A DNA stretch of 64,000 nt from Lentibacillus sediminis. Lineage in GTDB: Bacteria > Bacillota > Bacilli > Bacillales > Amphibacillaceae. The notes beneath the pieces were generated by a model. It saw nothing but the letters and a program-made list of their open reading frames with translations. It was not told the origin of the DNA and did not search any database. This document shows positions 9,866 through 18,838 of the stretch, in pieces. Numbering within the stretch: the stretch's first letter is position 1; each line of letters begins with the position of its first letter. The position numbers and the translations under genes are program-made. The DNA is taken from NCBI RefSeq assembly GCF_002763455.1, contig NZ_NIXK01000009.1:1-64000 (forward strand), given 5' to 3'.

Positions 9866-11335
9866 ATGACAAAAGAAGTTCGTGTGCGCTATGCGCCGAG
9901 CCCGACCGGCCACCTGCATATCGGGAATGCGCGTACCGCTTTGTTTAATTACCTGTATGCCAAGCATTTTGACGGGAAATTCATTATCCGTACCGAGGAC
10001 ACCGATGAGAAACGCAATGTGGAAGGCGGAGAAGAAAGCCAATTGAAATTCCTCAAATGGCTTGGAATTGAATGGGATGAAGGTACCGATATCGGCGGAA
10101 ACTACGGCCCATACCGTCAGACAGAGCGTTTGGATATTTATCAAAAATATGTAAATGAGCTGCTGGAAAAAGACATGGCCTATAAATGCTATATGACAGA
10201 AGAAGAGCTGGAAAAAGAGCGCGAGGAGCAGCGGGCGAACGGACAAGTCCCGAAATACTCCGGAGCGCACCGAAATTTGAGCGAAGAAAAAATTGCCCAA
10301 TTTGAGGCGGAAGGGCGTACACCGAGCATTCGCTTGCGCGTGCCGGAAAACCGCACCTATACGTTCCATGATATCGTTCGCGGCAACATCACGTTCGAAT
10401 CAAGTGATTTCGGCGACTGGGTAATCGTGAAGAAAAATGGCATCCCGACGTATAATTTTGCAGTGGCGATTGATGACCACCATATGGAGATCTCCCATAT
10501 CCTGCGCGGGGAGGAGCATATTTCCAATACGCCTAAGCAGATGATGGTCTATGAAGCGTTTAACTGGGAGCAGCCACAGTTCGGCCATATGACGTTGATT
10601 TTAAACGAAGAGCGCAAGAAGCTGAGCAAGCGGGACGAGCATATCCTGCAGTTTATCGAACAGTATAAAAACCTTGGCTATTTGCCGGAAGCATTGTTTA
10701 ACTTCATTACCCTGCTTGGCTGGTCTCCGGTTGGCGAGGAAGAGATTTTTGATAAAGAGACACTGATCGATATTTTTGATCCGGAACGCCTCTCCACCTC
10801 TGCGGCTATTTTTGACCGGCATAAGCTGCGCTGGATGAACAATGAATATATTAAGGCAGCAGATCTCGACCGGGTGATCAACCTGGCTATGCCGCATCTG
10901 ATTAAGGCCGAAAAGCTGCCGGAAGATATGTCGGCAGAGAAGCGTGTGTGGGCAGAAAACGTCATCGCGCTGTACAGGGAGCAACTTCGATATGGTGCGG
11001 AAATTGTCGAATTGACCGAGCTGTTCTTCCAGCAGGAAATCAGCTATGAGGAAGGCGCCATGGATGTGCTGCAGCAGGAACAGGTGCCAGAGGTGCTGCA
11101 GGTGTTTACCGATAAATTGATCCACCTGGATACCTGGGAGAAGGGTGAGATCAAAGCCCAGTTCAAAGCAACTCAAAAAGAAACCGGCCATCGCGGCAAA
11201 AAGCTGTTCATGCCAATCCGGGTGGCAACGACCGGACAGACGCACGGGCCGGAACTGCCACTCGCGATTGAACTGCTTGGCAAAGAAACGGTGCTCAAAC
11301 GGCTTGATGATTTGCTGAAACAGCTTGGAGCCTAA
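9866..11335 (+). CDS. gltX: Glutamyl-tRNA synthetase
   Basis: GltX charges tRNA-Glu, and in Bacillaceae also mischarges tRNA-Gln for GatCAB amidation. The 489-residue class I synthetase has the HIGH-type motif [18 protein letters not shown] at residues 9-26 and the KMSKS-type KLSKRDE near 252, with a Bacillus-length anticodon domain. The ATG follows GAGAGGAAG. A Cys T-box leader separates it from cysE downstream, as in B. subtilis. Confidence 0.98.
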   Translation: MTKEVRVRYAPSPTGHLHIGNARTALFNYLYAKHFDGKFIIRTEDTDEKRNVEGGEESQLKFLKWLGIEWDEGTDIGGNYGPYRQTERLDIYQKYVNELLEKDMAYKCYMTEEELEKEREEQRANGQVPKYSGAHRNLSEEKIAQFEAEGRTPSIRLRVPENRTYTFHDIVRGNITFESSDFGDWVIVKKNGIPTYNFAVAIDDHHMEISHILRGEEHISNTPKQMMVYEAFNWEQPQFGHMTLILNEERKKLSKRDEHILQFIEQYKNLGYLPEALFNFITLLGWSPVGEEEIFDKETLIDIFDPERLSTSAAIFDRHKLRWMNNEYIKAADLDRVINLAMPHLIKAEKLPEDMSAEKRVWAENVIALYREQLRYGAEIVELTELFFQQEISYEEGAMDVLQQEQVPEVLQVFTDKLIHLDTWEKGEIKAQFKATQKETGHRGKKLFMPIRVATTGQTHGPELPLAIELLGKETVLKRLDDLLKQLGA

Positions 11336-11339
11336 TTCA

Positions 11340-11368
11340 TTCACAAATATGCGGATATGTAATATAGT
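11340..11368 (+). promoter_or_regulatory. Probable promoter of the cysE-cysS leader
   Basis: TTCACA (11340-11345) and TATAGT (11363-11368) are 17 bp apart, just after the gltX stop and before the T-box. This would start the leader near 11375. Confidence 0.55.
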
Positions 11369-11374
11369 AAAGGT

Positions 11375-11622
11375 AAATAAAGTGAATGCGGATGAGGAAA
11401 AGTAGAAAACGTGTGACTTACCAAGAGAGAATCACAGTTGCTGGGAGTGATTTTAAGCGCCGTTTTTGAAGTGCCCCTCGGAGTCCGTCATGGAAATACA
11501 GTACATGACGGCGGAACTCTCCCGTTATGAGAGCGAAAGTGGAGGAAGTTTTAGCCCTCCAAACAGAGTGGAACCGCGCTTATCCGGCGCCTCTGTGTCA
11601 TCCGGCACAGGGGCGCTTTTTA
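11375..11622 (+). promoter_or_regulatory. T-box leader, cysteine-specific
   Basis: Stem I features (AAGAGAG, GTTGCTGGGAGTGA) are followed by GAAGTGCCCCTCGGAGT, in which TGC (11472-11474) is the probable specifier codon for tRNA-Cys. The T-box AGAGTGGAACCGCG is at 11565-11578. The terminator GCGCCTCTGTG/CACAGGGGCGC with a T run is at 11588-11621. Uncharged tRNA-Cys would pair with the specifier and T-box and allow readthrough into cysE and cysS. The downstream genes agree with the Cys assignment. Confidence 0.93.
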
Positions 11623-11681
11623 GTTGCTTTTTGTAAGGCTGTTTTTTGAAAAACGTAAATCAAAAGGGATGGTTGTCATCG

Positions 11682-11802
11682 CCGCTGCGGAAATACCCTT
11701 CGCTTTCCGCGGGAGGCTGGCGAGCCCCCTCGTGCTTTCGCACTTCGGGGTCTCACCGAAGCCTTTCCTCCCGCAGGAGTCTCGGGGTATTTCCTCCGCT
11801 GG
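11682..11802 (+). repeat. Palindromic repeat R1, copy 3 (forward)
   Basis: This is a full copy with outer arms GGAAATACCC and GGGGTATTTCC and internal TTTCCGCGGGAGG/CCTCCCGCAGGA. It lies about 60 bp after the T-box terminator, inside the cysE leader, and is followed 18 bp later by the 20-bp tandem array. Confidence 0.92.
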
Positions 11803-11820
11803 TGACGTGTTTTGAAACTT

Positions 11821-12120
11821 CCGGTCGAGGGCGAAAACTCCCGGTCGAGGGCGAGAACTTCCGGCCGAGAGGGGAAACTTCCGGCCGAGAGCGAGAACTT
11901 CAACCGGAGGGCGAGAACTTCAACCGGAGGGCGAGAACTTCAACCGGAGAGAGGAAACTTCAACCGGAGAGCGGGAACTTCAACCGGAGAGCGGAAACAT
12001 CGACGGGAGAGCGAAAACATCGGCGGGAGAGCGAAAACATCGGCGGGAGAGGGAAAACTTCGGCGGGAGAACGAAAACTTCGGCCAGAGACCGGAAATTT
12101 CTGGTCGTGGCCGAAGTCTC
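11821..12120 (+). repeat. 20-bp tandem repeat array R2, 14 units plus a decayed unit
   Basis: Units start every 20 bp at 11821, 11841 and so on to 12081; a worn 15th unit is at 12101. The consensus is near C-N3-CGGAGAGCGAAAACTT. Variants form blocks: CCGGTCGAGG, CCGGCCGAGA, CAACCGGAGR, CGGCGGGAGA. Neighbouring units are most alike, as expected from stepwise duplication. The strong purine bias on the + strand makes a largely unstructured, G/A-rich RNA. The period is not a multiple of three, so open frames across it are incidental. Confidence 0.95.
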
Positions 12121-12215
12121 CCCCTCTGAGAGTGATACTGTATTTCCTATCAACTACGATAAGAGCACTATAATCTTTTGTAAAGACTACAAACCCTCTG
12201 GGAGGAGGTTGTCAT

Positions 12216-12887
12216 ATGGGGATATTTAAGCGAATGAAAGAAGATATGGATGTTGTGTTTAGTCAGGATCCTGCTGCCCGGACCTATATTGAAGTGTTTC
12301 TCACCTATTCCGGACTGCATGCCATCTGGGCGCACCGGATCGCGCATGTGTTATATCACCGCCGTCTCTTTTTCCTGGCGCGGGCGGTATCACAAATCAG
12401 CCGCTTTATTACAGGGATTGAAATTCATCCCGGGGCAAAAATCGGCCGCCGTTTCTTTATTGACCACGGGATGGGGGTTGTAATTGGCGAGACATGTGAA
12501 ATCGGCAATAATGTCACCATTTTCCAGGGGGTGACCCTGGGAGGAACCGGCAAGGAAAAGGGCAAGCGCCATCCGACGATTGAGGATAATGTCCTGGTTG
12601 CCACCGGCGCCAAGGTACTTGGCTCAATTACCATTGGGGAAAGTTCCAAAGTCGGCGGCGGGTCGGTCGTGTTGAAAGATGTACCGTCACATTCGACCGT
12701 GGTCGGCGTGCCGGGGAGAGTAGTGAAGCAAAACGGGGAAAAGATACGAACAGATCTCGACCATCATAAAATTCCGGATCCAGTTGCGGACAGGTGTAAG
12801 GAGCTTCAGCAGGAAGTGGATGAACTGAAAGCGGAAATTGCCAGCCTGAAACAAGGAGGAGCGGCTCATGCCAATAAAAATTTATAA
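12216..12887 (+). CDS. cysE: Serine O-acetyltransferase CysE
   Basis: CysE acetylates serine with acetyl-CoA, the first step of cysteine synthesis. The 223-residue protein has the short bacillus-type N-terminal helical part ([24 protein letters not shown]) and a left-handed beta helix of hexapeptide repeats (about residues 65-165). This includes [15 protein letters not shown], with catalytic His, and GVTLGGTGK. The C-terminal tail is coiled-coil-like. It starts after GGGAGGAGG and overlaps cysS by 20 bp. Expression should depend on the Cys T-box about 600 nt upstream. Confidence 0.97.
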   Translation: MGIFKRMKEDMDVVFSQDPAARTYIEVFLTYSGLHAIWAHRIAHVLYHRRLFFLARAVSQISRFITGIEIHPGAKIGRRFFIDHGMGVVIGETCEIGNNVTIFQGVTLGGTGKEKGKRHPTIEDNVLVATGAKVLGSITIGESSKVGGGSVVLKDVPSHSTVVGVPGRVVKQNGEKIRTDLDHHKIPDPVADRCKELQQEVDELKAEIASLKQGGAAHANKNL

Positions 12888-14268
12888 TACATTAACTCGT
12901 GAAAAAGAAACATTTAAACCAATTGAGGAAGGAAACGTCCGGATGTATGTGTGCGGCCCGACCGTCTACAATTACATCCACATTGGCAACGCCCGCCCGG
13001 CGATTGTCTTTGATTCCGTCCGCCGCTATCTGGAATACAGCGGCTATGATGTTGATTATGTGCTGAATTTCACCGATGTCGATGACAAAATCATTAAAGC
13101 GGCAAAAGAGGCCGGGGAGAATGTGCCGGAGGTTGCCGACCGCTATATCGATGCCTATCTGGAAGACGTCGAGGCACTTGGTGTGAAAAAAGCAACCCAC
13201 AATCCGAGAGTAGTTGAGACGATGGATGATATTATCCGCTTCATCGAAGGACTCGTCGACAAAGGCTTTGCCTATGCGGTGGACGGGGATGTTTACTTCA
13301 AACCGCGTGCCTTTGACGGCTACGGCAAGCTTTCTCATCAGTCGATTGAAGAACTAAGGTCCGGTGCGCGAATTCAAATCGGCGAGAAAAAAGAAGATCC
13401 GCTTGATTTTGCGCTGTGGAAAAAGGCAAAAGAAGACGAAATTGCCTGGGATTCCCCGTGGGGTGAAGGGCGGCCCGGCTGGCATATTGAATGCTCGGCC
13501 ATGGCCAAAAAGTACCTTGGCGAGACGATTGATATCCATGCCGGTGGACAGGATCTTGCTTTTCCGCACCATGAAAATGAAATTGCCCAGTCTGAAGCAA
13601 TGAATGAGCAGCCGTTCGCCAATTACTGGATGCATAATGGGTATATTAATATTGATAATGAAAAAATGTCCAAATCCCTCGGCAATTTCGTGCTGACCCG
13701 CGAGCTGATTGAACAGCACGACCCTGAGGTGATCCGCTTTTTCATGCTGAGTGTTCACTACCGGCATCCGATTAATTTTACCCACGAACTGCTGGAAGGG
13801 GCGAAAAACAGCCTGGACCGGATTCGGACGGCCTACAGCAACCTGGAACATCGCAAAGCTTCCAGCATGAATCTGGCAGACAATGAAGCACAGTGGCTGG
13901 AAAAGGTGGAAGAGTTAAAAGCGCAATTTGCCCGCGAAATGGATGATGATTTTAACACGGCCAATGCGATTTCCGTTTTATTTGAATTAGCGAAAGAAGC
14001 GAATGTGTACCTGCAGGAAGACCAGACTGTCACCGGGGTGATCGAGGCTTTTCAGGTGGCTATCGAGGAACTGCTCGAGATTCTTGGCATTACCTTGTCG
14101 GAAGAAGAAGCTTTGCTGGATGAACAGATCGAGGCATTGATCAAGGAACGGAACGAGGCACGCAAAGAGCGGAATTTTGCCCGGGCGGATGAAATCAGAG
14201 ACGCGCTAAAAGGTAAAGGCATCCTGTTGGAGGACACTCCACAAGGGGTGCGCTGGAAAAGAGGCTGA
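12868..14268 (+). CDS. cysS: Cysteinyl-tRNA synthetase
   Basis: CysS charges tRNA-Cys. The 466-residue class I enzyme shows the HIGH signature in [11 protein letters not shown] near residue 31 and the catalytic-zinc ligands C29, C in WHIECSAMA, and HH in FPHHENE. KMSKS is at KMSKSLGNF near 268, followed by the DALR helical domain and C-terminal basic tail. It overlaps cysE and abuts mrnC by 2 bp, so it shares T-box control. Confidence 0.98.
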   Translation: MPIKIYNTLTREKETFKPIEEGNVRMYVCGPTVYNYIHIGNARPAIVFDSVRRYLEYSGYDVDYVLNFTDVDDKIIKAAKEAGENVPEVADRYIDAYLEDVEALGVKKATHNPRVVETMDDIIRFIEGLVDKGFAYAVDGDVYFKPRAFDGYGKLSHQSIEELRSGARIQIGEKKEDPLDFALWKKAKEDEIAWDSPWGEGRPGWHIECSAMAKKYLGETIDIHAGGQDLAFPHHENEIAQSEAMNEQPFANYWMHNGYINIDNEKMSKSLGNFVLTRELIEQHDPEVIRFFMLSVHYRHPINFTHELLEGAKNSLDRIRTAYSNLEHRKASSMNLADNEAQWLEKVEELKAQFAREMDDDFNTANAISVLFELAKEANVYLQEDQTVTGVIEAFQVAIEELLEILGITLSEEEALLDEQIEALIKERNEARKERNFARADEIRDALKGKGILLEDTPQGVRWKRG

Positions 14269-14270
14269 CG

Positions 14271-14696
14271 ATGGCACGTGACGCGAAACAAATGAAAAGC
14301 CTTGCCCTTGCCTATATGGGAGATGCGGTCTATGAAGTTTATATAAGGGAGTATTTGATCGGGAGCGGCCAGGTGCAACCGAATAAACTGCACCAGCGGG
14401 CGGTTGGCTATGTGGCTGGCAAACAGCAGGCAGCCGTAATCCGGCACTGGCTGGAAACAGGTTTTCTGACAGAAGAGGAAGAGCGGATTGCGGCAAGAGG
14501 AAGGAATGCCAAATCCGGCTCTGTTCCGAAAAATACCAGTGTGCAGACCTATCGCTACGCTACAGCATTTGAAGCAGTGATCGGCTACGTTTATCTCGAG
14601 GAGCAAAAGGAGCGGCTGGCCGAATTAATGCAGGACGCGGTAAATGTGATCGAAAGGAGGAGGGGACAGGATGGATCAGGAACTAATAATCGGTAA
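14271..14696 (+). CDS. mrnC: Mini-ribonuclease 3 (23S rRNA maturation)
   Basis: Mini-III cleaves double-stranded ends of the 23S precursor. The 141-residue protein is an RNase III catalytic domain without the double-stranded RNA-binding domain. The signature [17 protein letters not shown] carries catalytic acidic residues near 16-20, and a second acidic cluster is in [13 protein letters not shown] near 105. Its 3' end overlaps rlmB by 26 bp. It sits between cysS and rlmB as in B. subtilis. Confidence 0.96.
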   Translation: MARDAKQMKSLALAYMGDAVYEVYIREYLIGSGQVQPNKLHQRAVGYVAGKQQAAVIRHWLETGFLTEEEERIAARGRNAKSGSVPKNTSVQTYRYATAFEAVIGYVYLEEQKERLAELMQDAVNVIERRRGQDGSGTNNR

Positions 14697-15414
14697 AAAT
14701 CCGGTGCTTGAAGCATTGACCTCGGGGCATCCGGTCAACAAAGTGCTCGTATCCGAACAGCTCAACCCCCGGGTGCAGGGAAAAATCGTCCAGGAAGGAA
14801 AAGCAGCGGGAACGATTGTGCAAAAAGTGCCCCGTCACAAGCTGGATCAGCTATCGTCCGGCAATCACCAGGGTGTGATCGCCTATGTGGCTGCCTATGA
14901 GTACGCCAGTCTGGACGATTTGTTTCAGCGGGCAGAGGAAAAAGGGGAAGAACCGTTTTTTATCCTATTGGACGAGCTGGAAGATCCGCATAACCTCGGC
15001 TCGATTTTGCGCACGGCCGATGCTGTCGGTGCGCATGGAGTGGTTATTCCGAAGCGGCGCTCTGTTGGATTGACGCAGACAGTTGCCAAAACGGCGGCAG
15101 GTGCACTAGAGCATATACCAGTTGCCCGTGTGACCAACATGGCAAACACGATCGATGAATTAAAGGAACGCCCCGTCTGGGTTGTCGGTACGGAAGCAGA
15201 GGCCACGGAGGATTACCGCCAGCTGGACGGGACCCTGCCAATTGCTCTGGTGATCGGAAATGAGGGCAAGGGGATGAGCAGGCTAGTCCGGAAAAAATGC
15301 GACTGGACGGTGAGCCTGCCAATGCGCGGCCGCGTTTCTTCCCTGAATGCATCTGTCGCATGCAGCCTGCTGCTGTATGAGGTCTACCGCAAAAGGTTCC
15401 CAGTCGGTGATTAA
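14671..15414 (+). CDS. rlmB: 23S rRNA (guanosine-2'-O)-methyltransferase RlmB
   Basis: This is a SpoU-family methyltransferase of 247 residues with an N-terminal substrate-binding domain. The knotted SPOUT domain carries motif 1 [20 protein letters not shown] near 95, the SAM loop [18 protein letters not shown] near 195, and the C-terminal [14 protein letters not shown]. RlmB modifies the 23S peptidyl-transferase region (G2251 in E. coli). The start lies inside mrnC behind GGAGGAGG. It belongs to the T-box transcription unit. Confidence 0.96.
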   Translation: MDQELIIGKNPVLEALTSGHPVNKVLVSEQLNPRVQGKIVQEGKAAGTIVQKVPRHKLDQLSSGNHQGVIAYVAAYEYASLDDLFQRAEEKGEEPFFILLDELEDPHNLGSILRTADAVGAHGVVIPKRRSVGLTQTVAKTAAGALEHIPVARVTNMANTIDELKERPVWVVGTEAEATEDYRQLDGTLPIALVIGNEGKGMSRLVRKKCDWTVSLPMRGRVSSLNASVACSLLLYEVYRKRFPVGD

Positions 15415-15417
15415 CGG

Positions 15418-15927
15418 ATGGATGTATTAGTAGTAGACGGGTATAACGTGATTGGCGCATGGGAGGAACTGGACAAGCTGAAACAGAAGGATATGGCGGC
15501 TGCCCGCGACCGGCTGATCGAAGTAATGGCTGAGTATCAGGCATATTTGGGCAGGCGCGTGATTGTCGTATTTGATGCCTATTATGTCCAGGGGATTTCC
15601 AGCAAGTATCGCACCCATAAGGTGGAAGTGATTTTTACCAAGGAAAAAGAAACCGCTGATGAATGCATTGAGCGGCTTGTCAAAGGATTAAAAAATGTCC
15701 GGAACCAGGTGTATGTCGCTACCTCTGACTATGCCGAGCAGCGGACGATCTTTGGACGGGGTGCCTTGAGAATATCCGCACCGGAGCTGTATATGGAATG
15801 GCGCAACATCGAGCGGGAAATCAGTGAGAGTATTGAGGAGCATAAAAACGTAAAGCCACAGTCGAAAATTGTGCTTGACGCCGATATCTTAGAGAAATTT
15901 GAAAAATGGCGCAGAGGGGATGGGTAA
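15418..15927 (+). CDS. rae1: Ribosome-associated endoribonuclease Rae1 (YacP)
   Basis: The 169-residue NYN/PIN-like protein opens with VLVVDGYNVIGAW, holding a catalytic aspartate. Further conserved acidic residues lie in VIVVFDAYYV and TSDYAEQ, and the C-terminal helix ends EKFEKWRRGD. The B. subtilis orthologue enters the ribosomal A site and cleaves mRNA in a translation-dependent way. It starts 3 bp after the rlmB stop and is the last gene of the cys operon before the sigH promoter. Confidence 0.95.
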   Translation: MDVLVVDGYNVIGAWEELDKLKQKDMAAARDRLIEVMAEYQAYLGRRVIVVFDAYYVQGISSKYRTHKVEVIFTKEKETADECIERLVKGLKNVRNQVYVATSDYAEQRTIFGRGALRISAPELYMEWRNIEREISESIEEHKNVKPQSKIVLDADILEKFEKWRRGDG

Positions 15928-15973
15928 GCGTGACGAATGCTGTCGAATCGCCTATTCTCCCCCATTTTGCCTG

Positions 15974-16002
15974 TTGACTCTCTGCAAGCGCTTAGGTATA
16001 AT
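15974..16002 (+). promoter_or_regulatory. Sigma-A promoter of sigH
   Basis: TTGACT (15974-15979) and TATAAT (15997-16002) are 17 bp apart, about 107 bp before the sigH start. Confidence 0.85.
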
Positions 16003-16109
16003 ACGTCTTAATAAGACAGGCGGGGACAAAAGATGCATCGTTAGAATTTCAGCCTGCAGGAACTTGTACTTTTGTATAGAGACAAAAGGCAAGTTGGGGG
16101 GTCTTCTTG

Positions 16110-16760
16110 GTGAATGTCAGTCAACTAGAGAAAGATAAAATTAACTTGCACACACTTGATGATGACAGAATATTGATGCTGATTCATGGGGGCAACAGCC
16201 ATGCGCTGGACTTTTTAATACATAAATACCGGAGTTTTGTCTGGGCCAAAGCTCGCACGTATTTTCTGGTCGGGGCGGATAAGGAGGATATTACCCAAGA
16301 AGGTATGATTGGGCTGTACAAAGCGATCCGTGATTATGATGGGGACAGGCAGGCATCCTTTAAGGTATTTGCCGAGCTTTGCATTACCAGGCAGATTATC
16401 ACGGCAATCAAGACAGCGACCAGGCAGAAGCATGTTCCGCTGAATTCCTATATTTCGCTGGACAAGCCATTGTTTGAAGAGGAATCCGAACGTACCCTGC
16501 TGGATGTAATTGCAGGCTCCAAGGCGATCGACCCGCAGGAATTGCTGGTTGGCCGGGAAAAAATTGGCGACATGGAAGGTAAATTGTCTGAAATTTTGAG
16601 CGAGTTCGAAAAGGAAGTCCTCAAACTTTATCTTGATGGTCAGACGTATCAGGAAATTTCTCTTGAACTGAAGCGGCATGTGAAATCAATTGACAATGCG
16701 CTGCAGCGGGTGAAACGCAAGCTTGAGCAGATCATCGCAGCGAAAAAGGTGCTTCAATAG
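16110..16760 (+). CDS. sigH: RNA polymerase sigma-H factor
   Basis: SigH directs transition-state, competence and early sporulation genes. The 216-residue sigma-70-family protein has region 2 in DFLIHKYRSFVWAKARTYFL and ADKEDITQEGMIGLYKAIRD (about 40-80) and RQIITAIKTATRQKHVPLN. Region 4 has the helix-turn-helix QTYQEISLELKRHVKSIDNA near 175-195. I chose the GTG at 16110 after TTGGGGGG; a TTG at 16107 is in frame. It has its own promoter. Confidence 0.97.
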   Translation: MNVSQLEKDKINLHTLDDDRILMLIHGGNSHALDFLIHKYRSFVWAKARTYFLVGADKEDITQEGMIGLYKAIRDYDGDRQASFKVFAELCITRQIITAIKTATRQKHVPLNSYISLDKPLFEEESERTLLDVIAGSKAIDPQELLVGREKIGDMEGKLSEILSEFEKEVLKLYLDGQTYQEISLELKRHVKSIDNALQRVKRKLEQIIAAKKVLQ

Positions 16761-16785
16761 CTGCGGTATTCGGCCTGGGGCAGCG

Positions 16786-16814
16786 TTGACACAAGCCCTT
16801 AACCGTGCTACATT
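16786..16814 (+). promoter_or_regulatory. Sigma-A promoter of rpmG-secE
   Basis: TTGACA (16786-16791) and TACATT (16809-16814) are 17 bp apart, and TGC directly before the -10 gives an extended element. Confidence 0.8.
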
Positions 16815-16850
16815 AGTAGATGTGCAAATCCCTGGAAATGGGGTGTCGTG

Positions 16851-16997
16851 ATGAAAAAAATAACCTTGGCCTGTTCCGTTTGTTTAAGCAGGAATTATAC
16901 AACGAACAAAAATGCAGCCACCCATCCTGCAAGACTGGAAGCCAGGAAATACTGCAAAACATGTGGTATGCATACCTTGCATCGCGAGACAAAGTAA
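16851..16997 (+). CDS. rpmG: Ribosomal protein L33 (zinc-type)
   Basis: This is a 48-codon gene that translates to [18 protein letters not shown] and ends [14 protein letters not shown]. Two CxxC pairs (C8/C11 and C35/C38) make it the zinc-containing L33 form. It occupies the sigH-secE gap exactly where B. subtilis has an L33 gene (rpmGB). L33 binds 23S rRNA near the E site. A GGGGTG-type ribosome site precedes the ATG. Confidence 0.95.
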   Translation: MKKITLACSVCLSRNYTTNKNAATHPARLEARKYCKTCGMHTLHRETK

Positions 16998-17038
16998 ATA
17001 TAAACGTCGGGTTTTCGGGCAGAGTGAGGGGGTACACC

Positions 17039-17212
17039 ATGTTTAAATTCTTGAAAAATGTATCCAGAGAGATGAAGAAGGTCAGCTGGCCTAAAGGCAG
17101 GGAATTGACAACCTACACCATTACGGTTATTGCTACGGTGGCTTTCGTTGCAGTTTTCTTTTTCGTTGTCGATCTGGGAATCTCGCAGGCTTTAAATACT
17201 TTTTTTGAATAA
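17039..17212 (+). CDS. secE: Preprotein translocase subunit SecE
   Basis: SecE clamps SecY in the SecYEG channel. The 57-residue protein is of the short Gram-positive type. An amphipathic cytosolic helix carries MKKVSWPKGREL and is followed by one transmembrane helix (about residues 27-48). The ATG at 17039 follows GTGAGGGGG. A longer open frame begins at 16820, but its first 70 residues overlap rpmG in another frame and are not part of the protein. Confidence 0.96.
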   Translation: MFKFLKNVSREMKKVSWPKGRELTTYTITVIATVAFVAVFFFVVDLGISQALNTFFE

Positions 17213-17235
17213 TTTCATTCTCATTATGCTATAAT
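17205..17235 (+). promoter_or_regulatory. Possible extended -10 promoter for nusG
   Basis: TGC-TATAAT (17227-17235) is a good extended -10. The upstream TTGAAT (17205-17210) lies 19 bp away, so the -35 is weak. Transcripts would start about 20 nt before the hairpin at 17261. Confidence 0.5.
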
Positions 17236-17260
17236 GGAGATAGATAAACTTACGTCGCGC

Positions 17261-17285
17261 AAAAAACCCGGTTGTCGGGTTTTTT
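17261..17285 (+). terminator. Intrinsic terminator between secE and nusG
   Basis: AAAAAACCCG and CGGGTTTTTT pair around GTTGT, with the T run as part of the stem. It lies about 50 nt after the secE stop and 50 nt before nusG. It may terminate secE transcripts or attenuate nusG. Confidence 0.8.
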
Positions 17286-17336
17286 AATTTGAGCAAATTA
17301 AGATAAAGGGAGGGACGGACAGCGGTCCTTAAGTAA

Positions 17337-17873
17337 ATGGAGAAAAACTGGTATGTGATTCATACGTATTCCGGCTATGAAAACAAGGTAAAGATGAATT
17401 TGGAAAAACGTGTCGAAACAATGGGAATGGAAGACAAGATTTTTCGGGTGATCGTGCCGGAAGAGGAAGAAACAGAGATTAAAAACGGGAAGAAGAAAGT
17501 AGTCAAAAAGAAATTTTTCCCTGGCTATGTCCTAACCGAAATGGTAATGACCGATGATTCCTGGTATGTTGTGCGCAATACGCCGGGAGTGACCGGATTT
17601 ATCGGATCAAGCGGGGGAGGCGCCAAGCCGACACCGCTGCTTCCTGAGGAGATTGACTCCCTGCTCAAGAAAATGGGTGTTGGCGGCGGTCCGGTGCAGG
17701 TTGAATTCGAATTGAAGGAAAACGTTAAGGTGACGGACGGGCCATTTACTGATTTCGCCGGCACCGTCGAGCATATCGACGCCGACAAGCAGAAGGTCAA
17801 AGTCCATGTTAACATGTTTGGCCGGGAAACTCCGGTGGAATTGGATTTCGCTCAGGTAGAGAAAATCAATTAA
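17337..17873 (+). CDS. nusG: Transcription termination/antitermination protein NusG
   Basis: NusG binds RNA polymerase and modulates pausing and, in Bacillus, sequence-specific pauses. The 178-residue protein has the NGN domain (KNWYVIHTYSGYENKVKMNL; FFPGYVLTEMVM; VVRNTPGVTGFIG) and a C-terminal KOW domain (NVKVTDGPFTDFAGTVEHID, near 125-145). It starts at an ATG after AAAGGGAGG-type sequence. Confidence 0.98.
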   Translation: MEKNWYVIHTYSGYENKVKMNLEKRVETMGMEDKIFRVIVPEEEETEIKNGKKKVVKKKFFPGYVLTEMVMTDDSWYVVRNTPGVTGFIGSSGGGAKPTPLLPEEIDSLLKKMGVGGGPVQVEFELKENVKVTDGPFTDFAGTVEHIDADKQKVKVHVNMFGRETPVELDFAQVEKIN

Positions 17874-17926
17874 TCTGCTGCAGATCTTGTTTTTACAGAA
17901 ATGACTAAGCAACTATTTCCATATTA

Positions 17927-18046
17927 GCAGCCCGGATACACGTAGACTCGTGGGGGAGGATAGGCATCGGTGAGACTACTAAGAATAGGGTAGACAAGGA
18001 GGCTCACCAGCCGCCCCCGGAAAGCGAAGTGTATCCGAACTGCGGG
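17927..18046 (-). repeat. Palindromic repeat R1, copy 4 (reverse, decayed)
   Basis: Reverse-orientation motifs remain: GAGGATAGGCATCGGTGAGAC, shortened by changes, then GGCTCACCAGCC and CCGGAAAGCGAAG. The middle has diverged. The outer arms GGATACAC and GTGTATCC are still perfectly complementary. It sits in the nusG-rplK gap. Confidence 0.82.
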
Positions 18047-18099
18047 TCAGACAGCAACAACCAATGCGAAAACATCCTCAGAAAAATGTGAGGAGTCGC

Positions 18100-18128
18100 T
18101 TGCATTAATTTCTAATCTATGCTAAAAT
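18100..18128 (+). promoter_or_regulatory. Sigma-A promoter of rplK
   Basis: TTGCAT (18100-18105) and TAAAAT (18123-18128) are 17 bp apart, with an extended TGC. About 100 nt of leader follows before rplK. Confidence 0.8.
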
Positions 18129-18234
18129 TCTTTTGTTATTCATGGTCTGAAAAGTTCAGGCTGAAATTGGAGTGGGAGGGGACCCAATAAGCAGGCCCCT
18201 ATTACCACATCACGGACTTAAGGAGGTGTGTCTC

Positions 18235-18660
18235 GTGGCTAAAAAAGTAATTAAATTAGTAAAATTGCAGATTCCTGCTGGAAAAGCGAACCCAGCACCA
18301 CCGGTTGGGCCGGCTCTGGGTCAGGCAGGTGTTAATATCATGGGATTTTGTAAGGAATTCAACGCACGCACGCAAGAACAGGCGGGTACGATTATTCCTG
18401 TAGAGATCACGGTATTTGAAGACCGTTCTTTTACATTTGTGACAAAAACTCCACCTGCTGCTGTTCTTTTGAAAGAAGCAGCTGGCATTCAAACTGCTTC
18501 AGGGGAGCCAAATCGCAACAAGGTCGCCAATGTAACGCGCGATCAGGTTAAAGAAATTGCTGAAACAAAAATGCAGGATCTTAACGCTGCCGATGTAGAT
18601 GCAGCAATGCGCATGGTTGAAGGCACAGCCCGCAGCATGGGCATCACGATCGAAGGTTAA
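18235..18660 (+). CDS. rplK: Ribosomal protein L11
   Basis: L11 forms the GTPase-associated stalk base with 23S rRNA and is the thiostrepton site. The 141-residue protein has the conserved [20 protein letters not shown] segment and the C-terminal rRNA-binding domain. The start is GTG, 8 nt after AAGGAGGTG, giving the standard N terminus (M/V)AKKVIK; an upstream in-frame ATG at 18172 would add 21 residues unlike the family. A terminator-like hairpin follows, before rplA. Confidence 0.97.
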   Translation: MAKKVIKLVKLQIPAGKANPAPPVGPALGQAGVNIMGFCKEFNARTQEQAGTIIPVEITVFEDRSFTFVTKTPPAAVLLKEAAGIQTASGEPNRNKVANVTRDQVKEIAETKMQDLNAADVDAAMRMVEGTARSMGITIEG

Positions 18661-18670
18661 GTAAAAAAGT

Positions 18671-18706
18671 GCAGGTTGCGATGGATTCGTTCCCGCAACC
18701 TTTTTC
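18671..18706 (+). terminator. Intrinsic terminator between rplK and rplA
   Basis: AGGTTGCG (18673-18680) pairs with CGCAACCT (18694-18701), followed by TTTTT. It lies about 10 nt after the rplK stop and may set the L11:L1 ratio. Confidence 0.75.
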
Positions 18707-18838
18707 ACGAGGCAGAGGCAGGGATACTCACATTTAGAATGGGCTCCTTGCACTTGAACCTCTGGCATCCGGAAAAGAATGTTCTTTTTCGCGTGGGAGG
18801 TCTTACCGTTAAAACCACAATCAAGGAGGATTTAAACA

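Noticed and set aside
11821-12120. CRISPR array
   Set aside because: Units of 20 bp are directly adjacent with no unique spacers, and no cas genes are nearby.
11646-12173. Open frames of 175 and 105 codons across the 20-bp array, with repetitive peptides
   Set aside because: They arise from repeat translation in several frames, have no upstream ribosome site and start within the R1 repeat; the unit length is not a multiple of three.
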